A stretch of 64,000 nucleotides of DNA from positions 21,824,838 through 21,888,837 of the forward strand of contig NC_081547.1 in assembly GCF_901000735.1 (NCBI RefSeq). Reading direction: 5' to 3'. A program made the position numbers and the translations under genes. Below the pieces are notes generated by a model. It had not been told where the DNA came from. It did no database searches and was given only the letters and a program-made list of their open reading frames with translations. Below are positions 51,845-63,900 of this stretch, piece after piece (position 1 is the stretch's first letter; every line of letters starts with the position of its first letter). The DNA comes from Corylus avellana (taxonomy: Eukaryota; Streptophyta; Magnoliopsida; Fagales; Betulaceae).

Positions 51845-52372
51845 AGGGTAATTCAATTGGTTAAGACTACAGCTCATGAAATGAAGGTTAGGGAAAATTA
51901 TATTTTACCCCCCTAAAGTTGACAGCGTTTTTTAATTCGAACACTAAAGTTTCAATTTTTGCAATCCACCCCTCCAAAGTTTCAAATTTTTGCAATTTGA
52001 CCAATTGTATCCAAAGCTTCCAATATTGCCCCTAATTTTTATTTTTAAAAATTTTATAAAAAATTTTAAAAAAAATTTGGGGTGGCCATATCTGGCCATT
52101 TTTGCACCCCCTGATTTGTTTTTTTTTTTTTTCTCCATAAAAATAAAAATAAAAAAAATAAAAATTATGGGCAATATAGGAATTTTGGAATAATATTGGT
52201 CGAATTGAAAAAAAAATTAGAACTTTGTGGGGGTGGATTACAAAAATTAAAACTTTAGTGTTCGAATTGAAAAATGCTGTCAACTTTGAGGGGATAAACT
52301 GTAATTTTCCCTGGAGGTTATTAGTTCAAATATCTCTCTCTCTTTTTCCTCCTCTTGTACCGACATGTCAAA
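51845..52372 (+). mobile_element. SINE split by a MITE
   Basis: The SINE equivalent to 39687 starts at about 51843 (AAGGGTAATTCAATTGG, A box altered). It is interrupted after 51890 and continues from 52321 with TTAGTTCAAATATC. The order of insertion is therefore clear: SINE first, MITE later. Confidence 0.7.
51891..52311. mobile_element. Mutator-like MITE, 421 bp, inserted in the SINE
   Basis: The ends GGGAAAATTATATTTTACCC and, inverted, AGGGAAAATTACAGTTTATC remain similar for about 60 bases. Flanks are TGAAGGTTA (51882-51890) and TGGAGGTTA (52312-52320), a 9-bp duplication with one change. Copy 1 has the uninterrupted site TGGAGGTTA near 39724. Confidence 0.9.
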
Positions 52373-53609
52373 AAATAAAATTGTCTAATAAAGTTAACGT
52401 GACACTCATAACTAACTTTTGAATTAATTATTGTTAAATAAAAAAAAAACAGTAATTAATTTGAAGTATCAGGTTAATATTGTTGGATAACATTACTCTT
52501 CTCATTAGGCTATCTAAAGGTTATTTTGGCTAATCATCGAGTAAAAATGGACCAAAATAATAGTCTCATCTAATTAGCCTAAAAAAAGTGGCTAGCTGCT
52601 ACAGTATTCAACAACTTTGTTGAAAGTTGTAGCTCAACCGTGCTTAAATTTTTTTTTAAAAAAAAATAATAAATTAAATGATTTTTTATTATCTTTGTGA
52701 ATAGTGAAAGTGGATAGAGAGATAATATTTTAAATAAAATAGTAAAAAGTTAATTAAAATAGAGAGTAAGATAAATGTGTTTTAGAAAAAAATGGTAGTT
52801 AAAATAGAAAAAATGTGATTATTTAGCTAAAACTTATTCAACTGGATGTGAATGTTCTCTTACACCCGGCTTTGATTTTGGCTAGCCAAATCGCAAATTT
52901 AAGTGAAAAATTACTCACATCTAACTAGCTACTTTATAAAAAAAAAAAAAAATGGTGAGAAATAGATAACTAAAATAAAAATATGATATACATTCTTTTA
53001 AAAAAATTGGTAATTAAAATAGAAAATAAAAATAAAAATTACAGAACCGGATGTAAATGCTGACTTGTGCTTCAAATGAGCCGACAGTTTTGGTTGGGTG
53101 GAACATAAATAATAACGGGACAAGTTAAAATATAGTTTTTCATGATACGCAGATGTCCATCATCACATGGTTGCTTTGATATGATACCAATAAAATAAAA
53201 TAAATTGCTCATTATTAATGGAGCTAACGATGTGAACCATCATGGTCTAAATGACAAAAAAATAATGGCAGCAACTTCTTTATATAATTGAGAATTATTA
53301 TTTCAACTCTTCATTTTGTTTCCTCTGCATACTGCATCATTCACTTTTATAAACTATATTTCATTGTGGATCTCATCGTGTAATGTATATAAAACCACAA
53401 AGGAATTGAAATAGTTAAATAGGATTATTCGGGAACACGGAAAAAAATAAATTCAAATGATAAAATTTGCCATGTCAATCGTACACCCGTCTAACACCGT
53501 TAGGGCCACCATTATTTATGTCACCTTTCTCCTCCTCCTCCTCCTTTATGCCAAACACTGCAAGTGTTGAGATGCATTGTCGTGAGTCGATAACATTTTG
53601 GCATCATTG

Positions 53610-53825
53610 ATATGAAGCACATCTTCTGAGTCGACCCGATAGTGGAAGCATGGGCGCACAAGTGGAGTAGGAGTAGAGCCAAGTATTGGCACTCAATGTG
53701 GAAGGCATGCTTGCATTTTGGGAGTGGCCTAAGGACCTTTGTGGACTCAATCCTAGTGAGACAAATGATGCAATATCTATCTCATCCTCACGGCGAAGGA
53801 TGGTGGTGGGTGGCTGATGACAATT
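53610..53825 (-). pseudogene. RING-H2 fragment, copy 2
   Basis: The same finger remnant as 41090-41310, with changes (CIICLTRIES, LRPLPKCKHAFHIEC), kept in the same broken state. Both copies share the frameshift, so decay came before duplication. Confidence 0.65.
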
Positions 53826-53899
53826 AGGGGTGTATAAACGGGGCAAATATTAACCGCTTAGGGCAGATATGATTAGCAATTTTAAAGGTAAAATAATAA

Positions 53900-54312
53900 A
53901 GGGTAACTTCACTTTACACTCCTGAATTACCACATGATTTGAGAAGCCCCCAAAACTTTAAAACCTTTCAATTTAAACCCTTGAACTTTCAATTGCAGTA
54001 AATTTGAATTACTCCGTCAAATTTGGACCCTAAACTTACTTGATTTAACTCTAAAAGGACCAAAATATCCTTGATTTTTTTTTTTAACTTTATTATTATT
54101 TTTTAATTTGGAATTAAAGGTTTAAATTTAGAATTTATAAAAAAGTCAGGGGTATAAACATTATTGTCTCACTTTTAACGTTTAAAATCTGATAGATGGA
54201 TTTAAATTGATTACAATTGAAAGTTCACTGGTTCAAATTGAAAAATTTTGAAGTTTGAGAGGGAATTTCTCAAATCGCTTAATAATTCAAGAGTTTAAAG
54301 TGAAGTTACCCG
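53900..54312. mobile_element. Copy 2 of the 429-bp Mutator-like MITE
   Basis: It is flanked by AAATAATAA at 53891-53899 and 54313-54321. It is shorter and more diverged than 41380-41808. Confidence 0.8.
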
Positions 54313-54769
54313 AAATAATAATATATCAAGAACTTCTTCTTAGTTTTCAATCCCCATTTTCTCTTCTCGTTCACATGCCACATCTTTAGAGTCAGACTGT
54401 CACTCTCATCTTTCAGCCTCCCGGCACCTAAATTTCTCTAATGAGGTCTAATAATTGCATTCATTGCTTTTTTGCTATTTTTCCCACTCTTGTAGAGAAA
54501 AAAGAAAAGAAAAGAAAAGAAAAGCGTCCCCAATCTAAGCCACGCCTAGTACAAATGTGTGATGTGAAATTGTTGAGCCAAATTTGGGCTTGAAAATCAA
54601 TCTCTCATATAAGGCAATGAAAAGATATGATAATTGCAATTACAAGAAGATATGACGAATGGTGAACCTGAATTATATTTTTTTTGAAAATTGTATACAT
54701 TGCATGTGTAAGAAGTCTATAAATGTTTAGACAAGACAAGAAAATATAATAATTGATTTTTTTAACAAA

Positions 54770-55344
54770 ATTGATGACCCATAACTAAAAAGAGAATATT
54801 TATTAAAATTATAAGCTACGATAAGACAAGAACAAACTGCTTCTGATATTTGAAAACATTAAAATAGGCTCAAAACAGTCTAAAATAGGTCCAAAATATT
54901 AAAAGAGATTCAGAAGATCCATTACTCTAAAGGCAATTAGCCGTTGGAATTTGTCGATTAAACCCTAGACTGAGAATAGCGCAGAAAGAGTATAGCAGAG
55001 TGGGAGGGGGGAGGAAGTTACTACTCCCTCTTTCTTGTCCCCTTTTTCCTTTCCCTTTCTCCGTTTTTTTTCCTGTCTTTATCATAGATCGACTAGGGTG
55101 TGTGTGTCAATGCTCCTTGGGGTGCTTTCTAGCCACGCGTGACTGGCCGACGGTGGAATGTGGAATGTGTGAGGGTGTGTTGGGTTTTCTTATTGTATTT
55201 TTGTTGTTTTGAAATAAGAATGTATTCTCTATATATCTGCTTTTAGCAGCGATCTATGAGATGGAGTTTTATTCGTTTTCTTAGGTTTTGTTTTCACGAA
55301 TCCTTAAGAATAACGGAATTGGTTTCTGGTCGGTCTTTTGTTTT
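54770..55344 (+). repeat. Unidentified repeated block, second copy, split by an LTR
   Basis: It corresponds to about 42270-42830 and continues after the LTR at 56204-56349. It is clearly more diverged than the third copy at 56450. Confidence 0.6.
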
Positions 55345-56198
55345 TGAAAAACGCTATGCCGACTCCAAAAACTTGTTTATCACAATTTATGCGGAATTAA
55401 TACTTGAAACAATAAACAACTCAATCACCCAAAATATATAAAGCAATAAAGAGGCAGACACAGATATTTTGGTTATGAAGAGGAAACCTTTTAGAAATCG
55501 ATCTAAAAGTAAAACCTCTTCGGGGCAGCCAAACCTAGAAAATCACTATCAAAAGATTATTCAGAGATTACAGACACTAGGAATACTTATAACCCTTTGC
55601 AAGACCTTGCCTCTGTAAGATCGACAAGCCTACAACTCGTCTCCTTGCTCACAATCTTCTTCAATGTGATTCTCCTTTACCGGATCCTTCCGATAGACTT
55701 CTCAACTATAGATTTATCAAATGAATAACTAAAATTCTAAGAGATTCAATTTAACGTTCACCACATATGATCTCTCTTAGCACAACCTCCGACGAACTCT
55801 CTGGAGGCGAAAATTCGTGCACTCTCTTCTATAATGATGTATATATATCAATACATCAAACCCTAGACCTAGGCCCACTAAAAACGCTTTTTTGGGCATA
55901 ATAGGTACGGGGTGTCCGGACAGGGAGCAAAAATAGAGCTTTTGGAAAGTCTGTCCGGACATGGGCTGCAGTGGGGAAAAACAACATTTTGGAAATGCTG
56001 TCCAGTCTTGATCAACAACTCCGATTGATTGGCGTTTGTGGTCCGATGAAACTGAAATTTTGTAAGGACGTTCATGACACATGAATCTACATTATGAACG
56101 GTGAACATTTGATTCTGAGTATTCTATATCAGTGTTTGAGCCCGTGAACAGTAGTTTCTACATTTTGAAACTAAATTAAGCCAACACAAGAACTAACA
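55345..56198 (-). mobile_element. Solo LTR of a copia element, 5-bp target duplication
   Basis: On the minus strand it runs from TGTTAGTTCTTGTG to CGTTTTTCA (TG...CA). Flanks are GTTTT at 55340-55344 and 56199-56203, and copies 1 and 3 of the host block show the uninterrupted site (gttttcttatg). It is 854 bp and related to the 3' LTR at 24272. A solo LTR with intact duplication means the full element was lost by LTR-LTR recombination. Confidence 0.9.
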
Positions 56199-56349
56199 GT
56201 TTTCTTATGGTTCATTTTCTGAGAGCAAACCATAGACTGATGATGGAGTAGTTATTAGGCATAAAGAAGAACTGTCACTATAGTAGAGGCAGGGAAGGGA
56301 ATTGCAATTGATAAAGTACTAGTAGCAGAGATAAAAAAAAAAAAAAAAA

Positions 56350-56449
56350 NNNNNNNNNNNNNNNNNNNNNNNNNNNNNNNNNNNNNNNNNNNNNNNNNNN
56401 NNNNNNNNNNNNNNNNNNNNNNNNNNNNNNNNNNNNNNNNNNNNNNNNN
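56350..56449. other. Assembly gap, 100 N
   Basis: Exactly 100 N after a poly-A run. The sequence after it steps back to the equivalent of about 42310, repeating roughly 650 bases already present before the gap. Confidence 0.99.
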
Positions 56450-57245
56450 ACGATAAGACAATAACAAACAGCTTCTGATGTTTGAAAACATTAAAATAGG
56501 CTCACAACAGTCTAAAATAGGTCCAAAATATTAAAAGAGATTCGAAAAATCCATTACTTAAAAGGCAATTAATAGTTGCAATTTGTTGGTCAAACCCTAG
56601 AAAGAGAGCTGCGCTGAAAAAGTATAGCAGAGTGGGGGGAGGGAGTTACAACTCCCTCTTCCCTGCCCCCTTTCTCCTTCCTCCTTCTCCGTTATTTTTT
56701 TCGCCTTCACCGTAGATTGACTAGGGTGCGTGTGTCAATGGTCCTTAAGGTACTTTCTAGCCGACAGTGGCGTGTGGAATGCGTGAGGGTGTGTTGGGTT
56801 TTTGTTATTGTATTTTCGTTGTTTTTAAATAAGAATGTATTCTCTATAGATCTGTTTTTAGTAGCGATCTATGAGATTGAGTTTTATTTGTTTTCTTAGG
56901 TTTTGTTTTCATGAATCCTTAAAAATAACAGAATTGGTTTCTGGTCGGTCTTTGGTTTTCTTATGGTTCATTTTCTGAGAGCCAAAAAAGACCGATAACA
57001 GAGTAGTTATCAAGCATAAAGAAGAACTGTCACTATGGTAGAGGCAGTGAAGAGAATTGCAATTGATTAAGTACTAGTAGCATAGATAAAAAAAAGTCAG
57101 GGAATCAATGACCTGGCAACGGATAGAGACGTGATTCATCAGAATTTGCTGTAGATTTGAAACTGATTGGGACGGTAACTTTTCATAAATATTGTCTTAT
57201 AATAGCCCATATCGGGCTATTATGTATGTCATAAATAATGTTTTA
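56450..57245 (+). repeat. Unidentified repeated block, third copy
   Basis: Nearly identical to 42310-43105, including the hairpin ATAATAGCCC/GGGCTATTAT. This contig then continues in step with copy 1 up to the V-PPase gene. Confidence 0.7.
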
Positions 57246-60240
57246 ATTGTGAAAATTTTAAATTGTATATTTGCCATTGTATGAAACATTTTGTCCAATT
57301 TGATTATTATATCAACCAAGTCATGAAGATATAGTGATATGGTTCGTTTTAAAAAAAAAAAAACAGTAGCAATTTGTCATTCAATAATCATATAATCACT
57401 GACTGAACCTAGCTGTGCAAATCCGGTTACTTAAAAGTGATAACCGCTTAAAGTGTTTGTAATTCCAATTAAGAGATAATAACCGCAACCCCTTATACAA
57501 TCCGGAGAAAATGGTGATTAGATGGGTCTGTCGGTCTGTGACTGAAGTGACTAATTTTTAGCATTTGGATCTTTTTACCGCGTGTCCAAAATAATACACT
57601 AGATGGAAAAAAAATTGTAGGAAATTTGAATGAGAGGGAATCTGGTCCCAGATTATCCAAAAGAGTCTACTAGTAACTAGTTCATGGAATTGTTGCGTAA
57701 TGGCCAATAGAAAAAGTATGTAAGAATCTAGGGAAAAAAGATAAAAAAAGAAAAGAATGCCAAAAGGAAAAAAAAGAACAAAGACGCCCTATCCTCTGTC
57801 CTTTCCAACTTTCTTCCATTAAACAATGAGAAAAAAAAAAAAAAAAATTAAGAATTTTTTTTTTTTTTTTTTTTTAATTTAGATTTTAATTTTTTAATTC
57901 CATAATTACGTTTTTAGATTTTACCTCAATTCTAAACAAATCCTTTAGTAAACATGTTGTCTAGTTAATTGATGGCTTGTGATCTAAGGTTGAACACATA
58001 TTCAAAGATCGACTTGAGTCTAAGTCGAGCTTTAACATTTGTATTTTCAGTTGAATTGAGTTCGAAATTTCAATATTCAACTTAACTTGGCCTCGGTTAC
58101 GGTCCTAGTTGAGCGTGGTAACTCCCTTTATACGTGTTGAGCCAGTGGCAGATATAGAAATTGTTTTAGGAGAGGCGGGAGGAGGAGGAATTCGTATTAG
58201 GAGGGGTGGGAGAAGGAGGAATATGGCTGAAAACTAAAAAAAATTACCTTAAAAAAAAACTTTTAGTGTGGAGGGATGCACCCCTCACAAAATCTAGTTT
58301 TATTTATTTATTTTTAATAAAGTAAAAATTTATTACGCAATTACTCATGAAAATGAAAATTATATTTATCCCACCATTTTTTTTCTAAGAAAATGCCTAT
58401 GCCTCCCTCCCACACACACAATCATATATATAAGTTTTGCTCATTTGAATTCAATGAGTGAAAGACAGTGGGGAATTTCATAAAATCTAACAACCTAATT
58501 ATCAAAATTTGAAATCTAATTATTAAATTAAATTCACACAAAAACCTATGGATTAAATTTGATTTATCCTTAAATAAGTTATCTTCCTCCCTTTCCCTTA
58601 TTTTATCCTAGTAGAAGCCCTACCTATCATTTTTTTTTTTCACTAGCAATAAAATAATAATATTCTACAATTTAGTGTGCATATAAAAATTCCAACTTTT
58701 TTTTCCCTAAGAAAATGCTTGTGCATACACACACTCATGTGTATGAGTTTGGCTCATTTGGAATATTAAATTGAAAATTTTTGAATTCAATGAGTGAAAG
58801 ACGGTGGAAACTTCCAACTTAAAGAAAAATAAAAACAAAAGAGTTAGAAAAGTATATAAAAATATAGTCAATTATCAAAATAGAAATATAATTATAATTA
58901 AAATTTTAGCAACTATCTTGGAGCTAGATGCTCAACTCAATGCATCTGTGATGGGTTGCCTGCCTGCTGTCATTGTCTTTGCAGATGTGTATTTTGTCCT
59001 TATAACCTCTTTCCTTTTATTTATTTGTAGCCTAGTACTCCACTCTCCACATGCATGCTAGATTGCAAAACTCATTTGTTCTTGTTTCTTGTTTCTTTTT
59101 CCCTTTTCTTTTCCTTCATAAAAAAACAAAAATGGTTCTCAAATGTTTTTAAAATCAAATTTTTATCCCCTTAATTTTTCTTTTTTTACAAATTTCGTCC
59201 TATGGGGACCAAAAATAATCCCACTGGCAATGGCAACGAATTAAACCATAATTATAGATTAGAAGAATGATTAGACAAGGTGTCCGATCTATTTGGTATG
59301 AGGATTTTGGTCGTGGGGTTGGGGTTGGGTTTGTCCCCGTGGGTCAATGGTAACCCGCCCCGGCCAATGAAGTGTAGTAAGGAGGGACGTCTCGGTTACG
59401 TTAGCCGTTAGGTTAAAAAGCTAACTGGAATATTGGAGTTGGGTCACCCAATCAAGATCGGTACTAGGCCCCCACCCGAATGCATGTCAATGGGGACCAG
59501 CCTTGAGACCCGAGTCTTAACCTTCACTCTCTGTCACACACCCTCACACTCTCTCTCTCTCTCTCCTCTTTTCTCTTCTTCATGATAAAGCAAACAAAGT
59601 CCCACTATGAGCAAGCTTACAAAAAGGTCACCACGAGTTTTGCCACTTTCGTCCATACAAGCGCTTCGCTTTTGCTGCTTCCACTCCACTGCCCATTCCA
59701 TTTCCCACCCTTTTATATTTTAATAATAAAAGCTTACTTTTTACTCTTACATAGTTTATTTAGTGCTCTCTTACAAAATGATTCCTAATATATATTTTTT
59801 AAAAAGTACAAATATCCCTTTTAGATAATTTATAATATCTTTTGAATTAAATATTATATTAAAAAATTTTAGTAGTTTGAAGAGAAGATTAATGCAATCA
59901 TAATTGTTTTAATCCTCTCTTTGGACTTAGAAAGTAACTAAACAAGCCACTCATTGAACAATGAGAATCTTTTCCTATTAATGACATTAGCTAAATTACA
60001 TAATTTTCCTACATTAATCATGATTTTAAAACAAATAAACTTAATTAAAAGTCGTTCTTTAAAATAAAAGAAAAATATACTTTTATCCCATAAATTACCA
60101 CGATATTTTTATTTACCGCTTCAAACTTTTTAGAGAAATCGAATTTTCAAAGTTTTTTTTTCTTTTTTTATCTTCCTTTTGGAGTTTTGACCTCCAACTT
60201 TACTGGAGAGAGTCGGAGACTGGAATGCAAAGAATATTGA
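57246..60240. other. Intergenic DNA of copy 2, no gene recognised
   Basis: It matches 43105-46080 nearly base for base until about 59760. An AT-rich insertion of about 115 bases and more frequent differences follow. Confidence 0.6.
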
Positions 60241-60459
60241 GTGGACATAGGAAAATAAATGAAAATAGCTAAAATTAAATTTACAGTATTATCCGGATTG
60301 GAGGCTTTGCACACCATTCAACACACGCGACGTCAGGACCCTCTAAAACCGTTCCAAACAACGCCCAGTCACACTATCCTCGACCACAAAATGATTCTGA
60401 GCCACCATCCCCTGCTCCAGCCCACACCGTACTCCACACTTATCAAACGTCTCTCATCA

Positions 60460-60984
60460 GCCGTTTATCACGTGGACCCCTCTACAGCCTACAAGCCCCA
60501 ATCCATCTTGGTGAAGCATCATTTCCACTGCTGGTGCGGTGCAAGCAATAATTGTCCCGAAAAAGCAACAAAAGTGCGGTAAAATAAAATAAAAAAGCGA
60601 TTCCGACATCGATGCGTCGGAAATAAGCGCTCGAGGCTTTTGTTTTTTAACCATTCCGCTTCACCATATAACCCGCTACCACATCTTCACAACTCCACCG
60701 TCCGATCACGAGAAATTGAAATCGATAAATTAAAAGATTAATCCAACGTTCCATATCATAGATTCGACGTGACAGTGAAAGAACGGACCACACAATAACA
60801 TTTTTACTTAATCCTTCTCGGATATCTTTAATATAAATCCACCTGAGTCTCGCACAAAGAGCTTCACTCTCTGTTACTCCTCCGCTTCTCTCTATCCTTT
60901 GTTGTTGTTGTTGTCGGGTGAAGCTGAGGCTGTGCATTTTCCGGCGTGTACGGACACGAGAGAGTAGCTAGGGTTCAGGCGAGG
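60460..60984 (+). promoter_or_regulatory. Promoter and leader of the intact V-PPase gene
   Basis: It has CACGTGG at 60469-60475 (ABRE/G-box type), TATAAAT at 60832-60838, 153 bases before the ATG, and a leader rich in CT and then GTTGTT repeats. The leader has one GTT fewer than the copy at 46700. The start site, about 30 bases after the TATA box, is inferred. Confidence 0.55.
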
Positions 60985-63900
60985 ATGGCATTGCTCTCGG
61001 AGCTTGCGACGGAGATCGTGATCCCGGTCTGCGCCGTGATAGGAATCGCGTTCTCGCTCTTGCAGTGGCTCTTGGTTTCGCGCGTGAAGCTCACACCCGA
61101 GCGCCAGGCGCCCACCTCCGCTAACAAGAACGGCTACGGTGACTACTTGATCGAGGAGGAGGAAGGCATCAACGACCATAACGTCGTCCTTAAGTGCGCT
61201 GAGATTCAGAGCGCCATCTCCGAAGGTGAGCTCAGCGTGTAGATCTTCAGTTTTCAGTTAGATCTGCGTGCTTGTTTTTCTTCTTCTTTCTTGTTCGTGT
61301 TTGCATTTCCTACTTTTCTTCATAAAAGTTGAGGTTTTGATTTTGTTTGGAAGCAAGGAAAATGGCAGAAACTATATGAAGTAACAATATGAACTTATAT
61401 TTTTCATTTGTACTGTTGTCTCAAAGATAAGATGAAGCTTTAGCTCCGTTTGGTTGCGAGAAAACAAGCAAAAAGAAAAGAAGAAGAAAGTGAACAAATT
61501 TCTTCTTCGGCTGCCAAACGGGGTGTTAGGGGTCTGTACGGTAAATAAATCCCATGGAAACGTCTTCGTTTTGACGACTTAACCGAGCTGGCCCTTCTGA
61601 GTGGGGTTAACGCCCTTTATTTTTCTTTTTCTTTTTCTTTTTTGGAAGTATTTATTTTTGTTTGTTACTGGTAATTTCTTACTGCTTTTAGATCTAAATC
61701 ATCTGTATATTTGAGAAGACCATAATCAGTAGTACAGTTCTCTACTCCTCGTTGTTGTAGAAATTTTCTGCTGGCATTTTAATGATTTTGTCTTTATCTG
61801 TATTAAGTTCATTTGGCTTTTTCGGTGTTATTAGTATTGAAATTGCTATTAGGGTGCGCTGCACGCGTGGTGCACGTGTATGATGTCATCCACGATATCT
61901 GGTCTTTTGTGGTGTAGGCGTGTAGCAACTTTGAGCATCGAAGATCGCGTATTTGTGAATATTGTTTTCTCTTTTCGTATATTTTTTTTTCTTTGGGTTT
62001 TCTTATTATTGTTGGGGGTATAAAAGGTTATTCGTGTTTATCTTATTGTTATAAATAAGAGCTAAATTTTTTGTCCTATGTAAATCAAGTGTTGTTCCTG
62101 ATCTGGAACTATTGATATTTTTATGGATTTGGTTTAGGAGCTGAAAAAAAAAAAAAATTCTACAGAATTTTTTTTTTTCTAAACGGTTTAGATTTAATTT
62201 CAATTTCTATTTTGAAACTAAATTTAAACGGTCGAAAACACAAGAGATTTAGGAGATCTCCTATTGTCTCTTAATGCTAATAAACATTTGTTTGTGGAAG
62301 TTAGATTTACTAGTATTTTCCCTTTTGGATGACATTTTTTGTGTTAGTGTCATTATTTTTTTATATGTTCACACAAAGAAAGGAAGGAAAAGGGAGAGGG
62401 AGATTCGAACTAATAACTTTCGTTACATGAGTCGTAGTCCAGTTGATTGAGCTACCCCTTAAGACATGTTAATATCATTATTATTTGGCCAAACGTGTGC
62501 AATGGAATATTCTGACTTCAGTTAAATAATTATAATTATAAAATTCTTGGTTAAACAATCTCGTCATAATGTTATTTTTCTTGAGTCTTGGATGGCAGTA
62601 TTTGCAACCATTTACTTGGTCACTTCTGATTTGTTGATGCCAATATATAAGGTCTTTCTTTTATTAACTCTTCCATTCGCTCATTTCTTGACCATGGTTG
62701 CATGGGAATCTTTGACCATGCATTGAGGAGCTTGATTTGACTTCTCTAGTATTGTGAGTAATAATTTATGACAATGTGATTCTTGTTAGTCCCTGATTTT
62801 CCGCAACTTTAGATGTCATCCAGCTTTAATGCTTAATTTTATGTTGCATTGCCAACCTATTTGCAACTTGATATATTGCACTTTATCTGGTTTGCTTTTT
62901 ATCAGTACGAGTCCTTTATTATCTTGTAGTTTGGATTACTCCTACTAGTTAGGTGGCTTCTCTTGTATATTCTCTTGTATATACTGATTGCAAGCAGATC
63001 ACCATATGGTTGTATTTCTATTTTACTAGAACTGTGGTTTGCATTCATGCAACAGGTGCGACATCCTTTCTCTTTACTGAATATCAGTATGTTGGGGTCT
63101 TTATGATTGCTTTTGCAATTCTCATCTTCCTCTTCCTGGGGTCTGTGGAGGGCTTTAGCACGAAGAGCCAGCCCTGCACTTATGATCAGCAAAAGCTGTG
63201 CAAGCCAGCACTTGCAACTGCTATCTTCAGCACTGCTTCCTTCGTGCTTGGTGCTGTTACTTCAGTTCTGTCTGGTTTCCTTGGGATGAAAATTGCTACT
63301 TATGCCAATGCGAGGACAACTTTGGAAGCAAGAAAGGGTGTGGGCAAGGCCTTCATTACTGCATTCAGGTCTGGTGCGGTGATGGGTTTTCTCCTTGCTG
63401 CAAATGGTCTTTTGTTTCTTTACATTGCCATCAATCTATTTAAGCTGTACTATGGCGATGATTGGGAAGGTCTTTTTGAGGCTATCACTGGTTATGGTCT
63501 TGGTGGATCTTCCATGGCACTCTTTGGAAGAGTTGGTGGTGGTATTTATACCAAGGCTGCGGATGTTGGTGCTGACCTTGTAGGAAAGGTTGAAAGAAAC
63601 ATTCCAGAGGATGACCCGAGAAACCCAGCTGTAAGCCATATCTCCTCTTAAATTGGTTGTTTTAGTCCATGTTCTTTTGGTTTTCTAATGATTAAATTAT
63701 GTTGTCATTCATTCAGGTAATTGCAGACAACGTTGGTGATAATGTTGGAGATATTGCTGGAATGGGATCTGATCTTTTTGGCTCTTACGCTGAGGCATCT
63801 TGCGCTGCTCTTGTCGTTGCTTCCATCTCCTCTTTCGGTATCAACCATGATTTCACTGCAATGTGTTATCCACTTCTCATCAGTTCTATGGGCATCCTTG

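Larger units (their letters stand above)
48493..61865 (+). repeat. Segmental duplication, copy 2
   Basis: Same order as copy 1, but with extra material: a MITE (51891-52311), a solo LTR (55345-56198), a re-duplicated block around the gap at 56350, and about 115 bases at 59761-59875. 48493-51200 and 56450-59760 look almost identical to copy 1, while 51200-56349 is visibly more diverged, so it is a mosaic. Confidence 0.9.

Noticed and set aside
60946..60984. Upstream extension of the V-PPase frame
   Set aside because: It would start at GTG; the ATG at 60985 fits the family N-terminus and is preceded by a normal leader.
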